Assembly (NCBI GenBank): GCA_949358305.1
Contig: CASHSZ010000119.1
Coordinates: 27,501 to 80,000, forward strand
Source: Strigamia acuminata
Taxonomy: Eukaryota; Arthropoda; Chilopoda; Geophilomorpha; Linotaeniidae
Length of the DNA: 52,500 nt
Direction of reading: 5' to 3'
The position numbers and the translations under genes were made by a program. Positions within the stretch are counted from its first letter, which is position 1. Each line of letters starts with the position of its first letter. This document shows positions 47,386 through 52,500 of this stretch, one piece after another. The notes below the pieces were generated by a model, which had not been told where the DNA came from, searched no databases, and was given only the letters and a program-made list of their open reading frames with translations.

Positions 47386-48114
47386 CGATTGATTGATTGA
47401 TTTCACTTCTTTTTTATTCATAGGCGATTTCCTGCATCGTCAGAGTGGCCGACTGTTGCTTACCTGGTGGAGGGACACGACGACCGTGAGTCTGCTCAGC
47501 ACGAACGTCGACCCGTTGGCGGCGCCCGGGCACGTCTCCCGTCGCATCGGCGGCAACAGGGTGGACGTCCGTTGCCCGGCGCCCGCGCTTTCGTACACGC
47601 GCAATTTCCACTGGGTGGACGTGCTGAACAGGCTGGTCTCCTCGTTCCGCATCGGGCGCCGTTCCCCGTACTGGCACCGGTACGTACTTCTTCTTCCACA
47701 AGCTGAACCAAGGTGAGCGGGGCGCCGTTTGCCACCGATTAATCCGTCGCTAATTAATTCTCGCTTCTCTTCTCTTCTCTTCTTCCAGTGTGCGTCAACG
47801 CCCGAATCAATATGCTCGAGGCGACCTCGGGCGCGCGAGGCGGCCGATCGCAGCTGCAGTTCAGGAGAGCGCTCGCCACCCAACTCGTGTCTCGACGGGA
47901 GGGGGCCGTGCCGGGCGCGGCCCCCGCGCCCGGCGGACCCGTCGTCCACCGGCTCGAACACACGTCCAAGAGCAAGCGGTGCAAGGTGTGTTACGTGCGC
48001 CGCAAGGAACGGCACGAGAGCAGTTGGTGGTGCGTCCCCTGCGAAATCAACCTGTGCCGGCCGAAACACGGTCGCGATTGTTTTCAGATCCACGTGGCCG
48101 GCGCGGACAAGTGA
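45702..48114 (+). pseudogene. piggyBac-type DDD transposase gene with one frameshift
   Basis: Exons: 45702-45944, 46021-46731, 46822-46967, 47048-47268, 47424-47712 and 47789-48114, about 643 codons apart from the break. The three catalytic Asp of piggyBac transposases sit in CVDESMIAYRGR, ACDNRFTS and TWWRDTTTVSLLST (about residues 305, 394 and 458), a spacing typical of the family. The C-terminal cysteine-rich domain (CKVC ... CVPC ... C ... C ... H) is complete. Near 47,681 a GTAC tetranucleotide is present twice in tandem, shifting the frame at the conserved Tyr/Phe/His stretch after WHR and leading to an early stop at 47,716. The downstream exon stays open in the expected frame. The stretch 46171-46290, with a CCT run and CAG end, is a likely 120-nt intron whose retention would not change the frame. 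Terminal inverted repeats were not identified. A recent loss, or an assembly error at the duplicated tetramer, is possible. Confidence 0.75.
47299..47402. repeat. GATT microsatellite in a transposase-gene intron
   Basis: About 25 GATT units with one GATC variant, in the intron between the exons carrying the second and third catalytic Asp. Confidence 0.97.
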
Positions 48115-48442
48115 CCGCGACGTTTCCACGACCGAGCGCGCGCCGACGCTCGGGCGGCCAACCGGCCGGTTAATTTTGTTTTATTTCATTCCTCCATTTG
48201 CCAGAACGCGGCGGAGTAGTTTTGTTTGTTTTGCTTATTTATTTATTTATTCATTTATTCCATTTTTTTTGTAAGTTAATTTTATTATTTATTAACAAAG
48301 GCAACAATGACGACGTATTGTCGATGCCGACAAAGAAAAAGAAAAAAAAGAAAACAAACGAACAAATCAATAAAAACGAACAAAAACAGACAAGTGAAAC
48401 GAAAACGTGTGAATTAATTAGCTCGATCGGCCAACCAATCAA
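48115..48442. other. Spacer between the convergent transposase and coiled-coil genes
   Basis: AT-rich, and shared with the 9,850-10,167 region, including GACGACGTATTGTCG near 48,310. It should contain both 3' ends. No stem-loop terminator is expected or seen. Confidence 0.6.
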
Positions 48443-50017
<1,575 letters not shown>

Positions 50018-50337
50018 CTGAAAATGGCGTCGAGAGAAAAAATCTGCCGCGTGGCCGGAAAAAGTGTACCCTCTCTCGCGGATGCGACTGTCTGTCTGTC
50101 TGTCAGTCAGTCAGTCAGTCAGTCAGTCAGTCAGTCCGTCAGCTGACGACACGAAAAATAAAAAACAAACGAGCAAACGAACGAACAAATAAATAATAGT
50201 AATAATAATAATAATAATAATAATTATTAAACAAAAAATAATTAATAACCGGTAACTAATTAACGACGATTAACAACGGCGAGAATGAATGGTAACGACG
50301 GCGAACGTTGTCGTTGAAATTGGCGGCGCTTTATCAT
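50018..50337. other. 5' flank of coiled-coil gene copy 2 with GTCA and AAT runs
   Basis: A TCTG/GTCA run (about 50,090-50,137) and an AAT run (about 50,195-50,225) lie between the gene start and a tRNA-like SINE. No core promoter motif is clear. Confidence 0.6.
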
Positions 50338-50585
50338 CGGCCCCGAGTGGCCGAGCGGGCAGGGTGACCTGCCGCACGGAGCTGGTGACCGAGGGTTCGA
50401 GTCCCGCTTCCCGCCGATTTTTCATTTCTGGCAAAAACTGTATCACAGAAACACTCATATCTATCTTAACATTGTCGAGTCTATTGCACGGTTGTGCGCC
50501 ATTCTTTCTCTTCAGATAGTGAGGCACACTCTCTCGCGAGGTTGCGAGAGGGTGGGGGGAAGTCGGAAGATTCGGCTCTCCTTTT
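50338..50585 (+). mobile_element. tRNA-like SINE, copy 4
   Basis: Box A GGCCGAGCGGGCAGG, box B GGTTCGAGTCC (about 50,394-50,404), then hairpin CTCTCGCGAGGTTGCGAGAG, ending TTCGGCTCTCCTTTT. It occupies the same relative place upstream of the coiled-coil gene as copy 1 does in the duplicate. Confidence 0.72.
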
Positions 50586-50792
50586 GTTTTTATTTTTTTC
50601 GTTCATATTTTTGTTTTTATTTCTATTCTTTTTCTCTTCTCTTCTCTTCTTTTCTTTTTTTCTCTTTTCTTTTTTTTTTTTGTTTTTTCCTCCCCGAGAT
50701 TCGAACGGGGCTGCCGAGTTAAGTTGGGCTAAAACAGAAAAGGAAGAAATTCGAAGCGACGGTTCTAGACGGCTACGAGGGCGGTTTATCTT

Positions 50793-51049
50793 CGGCCCCG
50801 GGTGGCCGAGCGGGCAGGGTGACCTGCCGCACGGAGCTGGTGACCGAGAGTTCGAGTCCCGCTCCCGCCGACTTTTCATTTCCGACAAAGCTGTATTGTC
50901 AAACACGCATTCACAGCATTTCAGTTGATATTGCCAAATATTGTGCCGTTCCAGTTTGGTCCCTTATTATTTCGAGATGGTGATGATGAACACTCTCCCG
51001 CGGGGTTGCGAGGGGGTGGGGGAGAGTCGAAAGGTTCGGTTCTCCTTTT
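50793..51049 (+). mobile_element. tRNA-like SINE, copy 5
   Basis: Box A GGCCGAGCGGGCAGG and box B AGTTCGAGTCC. The segment after box B (GCTGTATTGTCAAACACGCA) matches copy 1 closely, and the hairpin region is slightly degraded. In tandem with copy 4, same orientation. Confidence 0.72.
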
Positions 51050-51708
51050 GTTTTTATTTTTATTTTTATTTTTATTTTTATTTATTTTGTTTTATTTTGT
51101 TTTATTTTTTATTTTTTAATTTTCAATTTTATTCCATTTTTCTCCCCCCCGTCGATCATCGTCGCCACCGTCTCGTGTGGCGGTCGGGTGAAAGGAAAAA
51201 AAGAAAAAAAAAAAAAAAAAAGAAAACCCTTTGCATCACCTTATCCGCGATGTGTCGGGAGGGCGTCTGAGAACCCACTCGCCCATTCTCAGCGGCCGCA
51301 TTTTCCAATTTTCGCCACCGGATGTCGCGCTCGCGTCACGCTCGTCCGTATCCCTCTCATCCCCACTCGTTGATCGACCTACTGGCTTCTTCGTCTCCCC
51401 TTTCGTCGCTCCTGCCGAGAAAGGTAAGCGAGATCGTCAATCGGATCGGGTCGGGTCGGACCGAAACCAACTCGACCGATCGACACGCGTCCTCCCGTTT
51501 CTCGGCCGCCGACGCGCGACCGGGATTAATTGATTGGTTTGGTTCGGTTCGGTTCGGTTCGGTCCGATCGGCGAATTTTCTCTTTCGTACGTTCGTTCAT
51601 TCGTTCGTTCGCTCACCCGTTTGTTTGTTTATTATTTAAATCTAGCCACTCCATTCGTTCGTCCATTTTTTTTTTTTCCCCGTCAACATCCTCATCGCCG
51701 CCGCCGAC
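51050..51708. other. Duplicated flank and candidate 5' exon of the right-edge gene
   Basis: About 51,248-51,336 matches 12,334-12,420. An ATG at 51,322 opens a 34-codon frame ending at a good donor AAG/GTAAGC (about 51,423) and could be an upstream exon of the gene at 51,709. I could not fix its 3' partner. Confidence 0.4.
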
Positions 51709-52016
51709 ATGTCGGGACATCGCCGCGACCACCCTTCGTAAGTTTCGCGACCGTTTAGTTAGTCAGTCAGTCAGTCAGTCAGTCGGTTAGCTAGTTGGTT
51801 AATCGACCAGCCAACCGACCGACTTTCTTTTATCTTTATTTTTTTTTTTCTAAGGATTCCACAGCCGCCGCCGCTGCCACGCTCCATGGTCGAGTGGAAC
51901 CTGGGCGCGGGACGGGGCAGGGCGTCCCGATGGGCCGGTCGCGCGGCCCGCGGCCACCCGTGAGTACCGTGATCGATCAATTACTTGATTTATTTATTTA
52001 TTTTAATTTCTTTTGG

Positions 52017-52049
<33 letters not shown>

Positions 52050-52445
52050 CCACCGCCACCCATCACGCCGGACATGGAGGTGATCGGCGCGGCGGTGGAT
52101 GCGGCCGGTCGCTCCGCCGCGGCGTGCAGGGCGGCCGAGGGCGTCGCCCGCGCCCTCGAGTTTCCCGTTCCAGAGGTGGCCATGGCGGTGGGCACGACGT
52201 CGGTGGTCGTGGCGGCCCGCCTGGCCACGTGGGCGACCCGCGCGGCCTTCAGCTCGGTCGCGGCGGCCGTAGCGGTGGTCGCGGCCACGACGGGCAACGA
52301 GGAGGCGGTCGACGCCGTCGTCACGGCGACCGGTGCGGTCGGGGCGGCCGAGGCAGCCACCATCGCCGTCGACGAGGCCGCGACGGCGGTAGAGGCGAGC
52401 GCGCGAGGACTCCGTCGTCGCCGCGCCAGGAGCTCAACGATGTAA
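51709..52445 (+). CDS. Ala/Val-rich small protein, unknown function
   Basis: Exons 51709-51737, 51855-51959 and 52046-52445, phases 2 and 2, about 177 residues. Exon 2 begins IPQPPPLPRS and exon 3 begins IPPPPITPDME, so both open with the same Ile-Pro-Pro theme after the splice. Most of exon 3 is a low-complexity helix of Ala, Val, Thr and Glu (AAVDAAGRSAAACRAAEGVA), ending in a basic GLRRRRARSS tail. There is no signal peptide or clear membrane segment. The poly-T tracts before exons 2 and 3 are strong acceptors. The start is uncertain: an upstream exon from 51,322 could extend it. Confidence 0.5.
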
Positions 52446-52500
52446 CCGCCACCACCACCACCATCGCTCCTCGTTCCATTTTTCAATTTTTCAATTTGTT

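Overview
This looks like nuclear DNA from an animal, probably an invertebrate; I cannot name the taxon. It has intron-rich genes with ordinary GT/AG splice sites, GC-rich third codon positions, dense AT-rich and dinucleotide microsatellites, tRNA-like short interspersed elements, a piggyBac-type transposase gene and an LTR retrotransposon. The retrotransposon's primer-binding site matches the 3' end of metazoan initiator tRNA-Met, the best single pointer to Metazoa. There are no operons and no prokaryotic features.

Layout: (1) 0-8.6 kb holds three minus-strand genes of one family with two C2H2-like zinc fingers per protein. The first is a 12-exon gene running off the left edge; the other two are compact three-exon copies. 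A 1.2-kb inverted and duplicated block lies between the second and third. (2) 8.8-33.7 kb is a repeat domain. A GC-rich minisatellite built on GTTAAC palindromes is interrupted by a ~95-bp conserved core. Other parts are ~130-bp foldback units, TTAA-ended repeat blocks and a large inverted duplication. At 9.7-12.4 kb a deleted copy of the piggyBac/coiled-coil gene unit is embedded, and at 23,706-29,632 a young copia-like LTR element lacking reverse transcriptase. (3) 33.7-40.2 kb holds a short acidic-protein gene and a six-unit ~600-bp tandem array with a conserved UUCG-type hairpin. (4) 40.3-52.5 kb is gene-rich. It has a nine-exon gene combining coiled coil, two zinc fingers, a 24-bp coding minisatellite, an RS-rich stretch and a PHD-like finger. 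Then come a piggyBac transposase gene with one 4-bp frameshift, a convergent coiled-coil gene paralogous to the one at 10-11.5 kb, four tRNA-like repeats, and an Ala/Val-rich gene at the right edge.

The genes do not form an obvious pathway. The recurring themes are chromatin or DNA-binding modules (paired zinc fingers, PHD, coiled coils) in lineage-specific duplicates, and a transposase plus neighbour gene duplicated as a unit into the repeat domain. Exon models were built by hand from splice consensus and reading-frame continuity, without transcript or homology searches.
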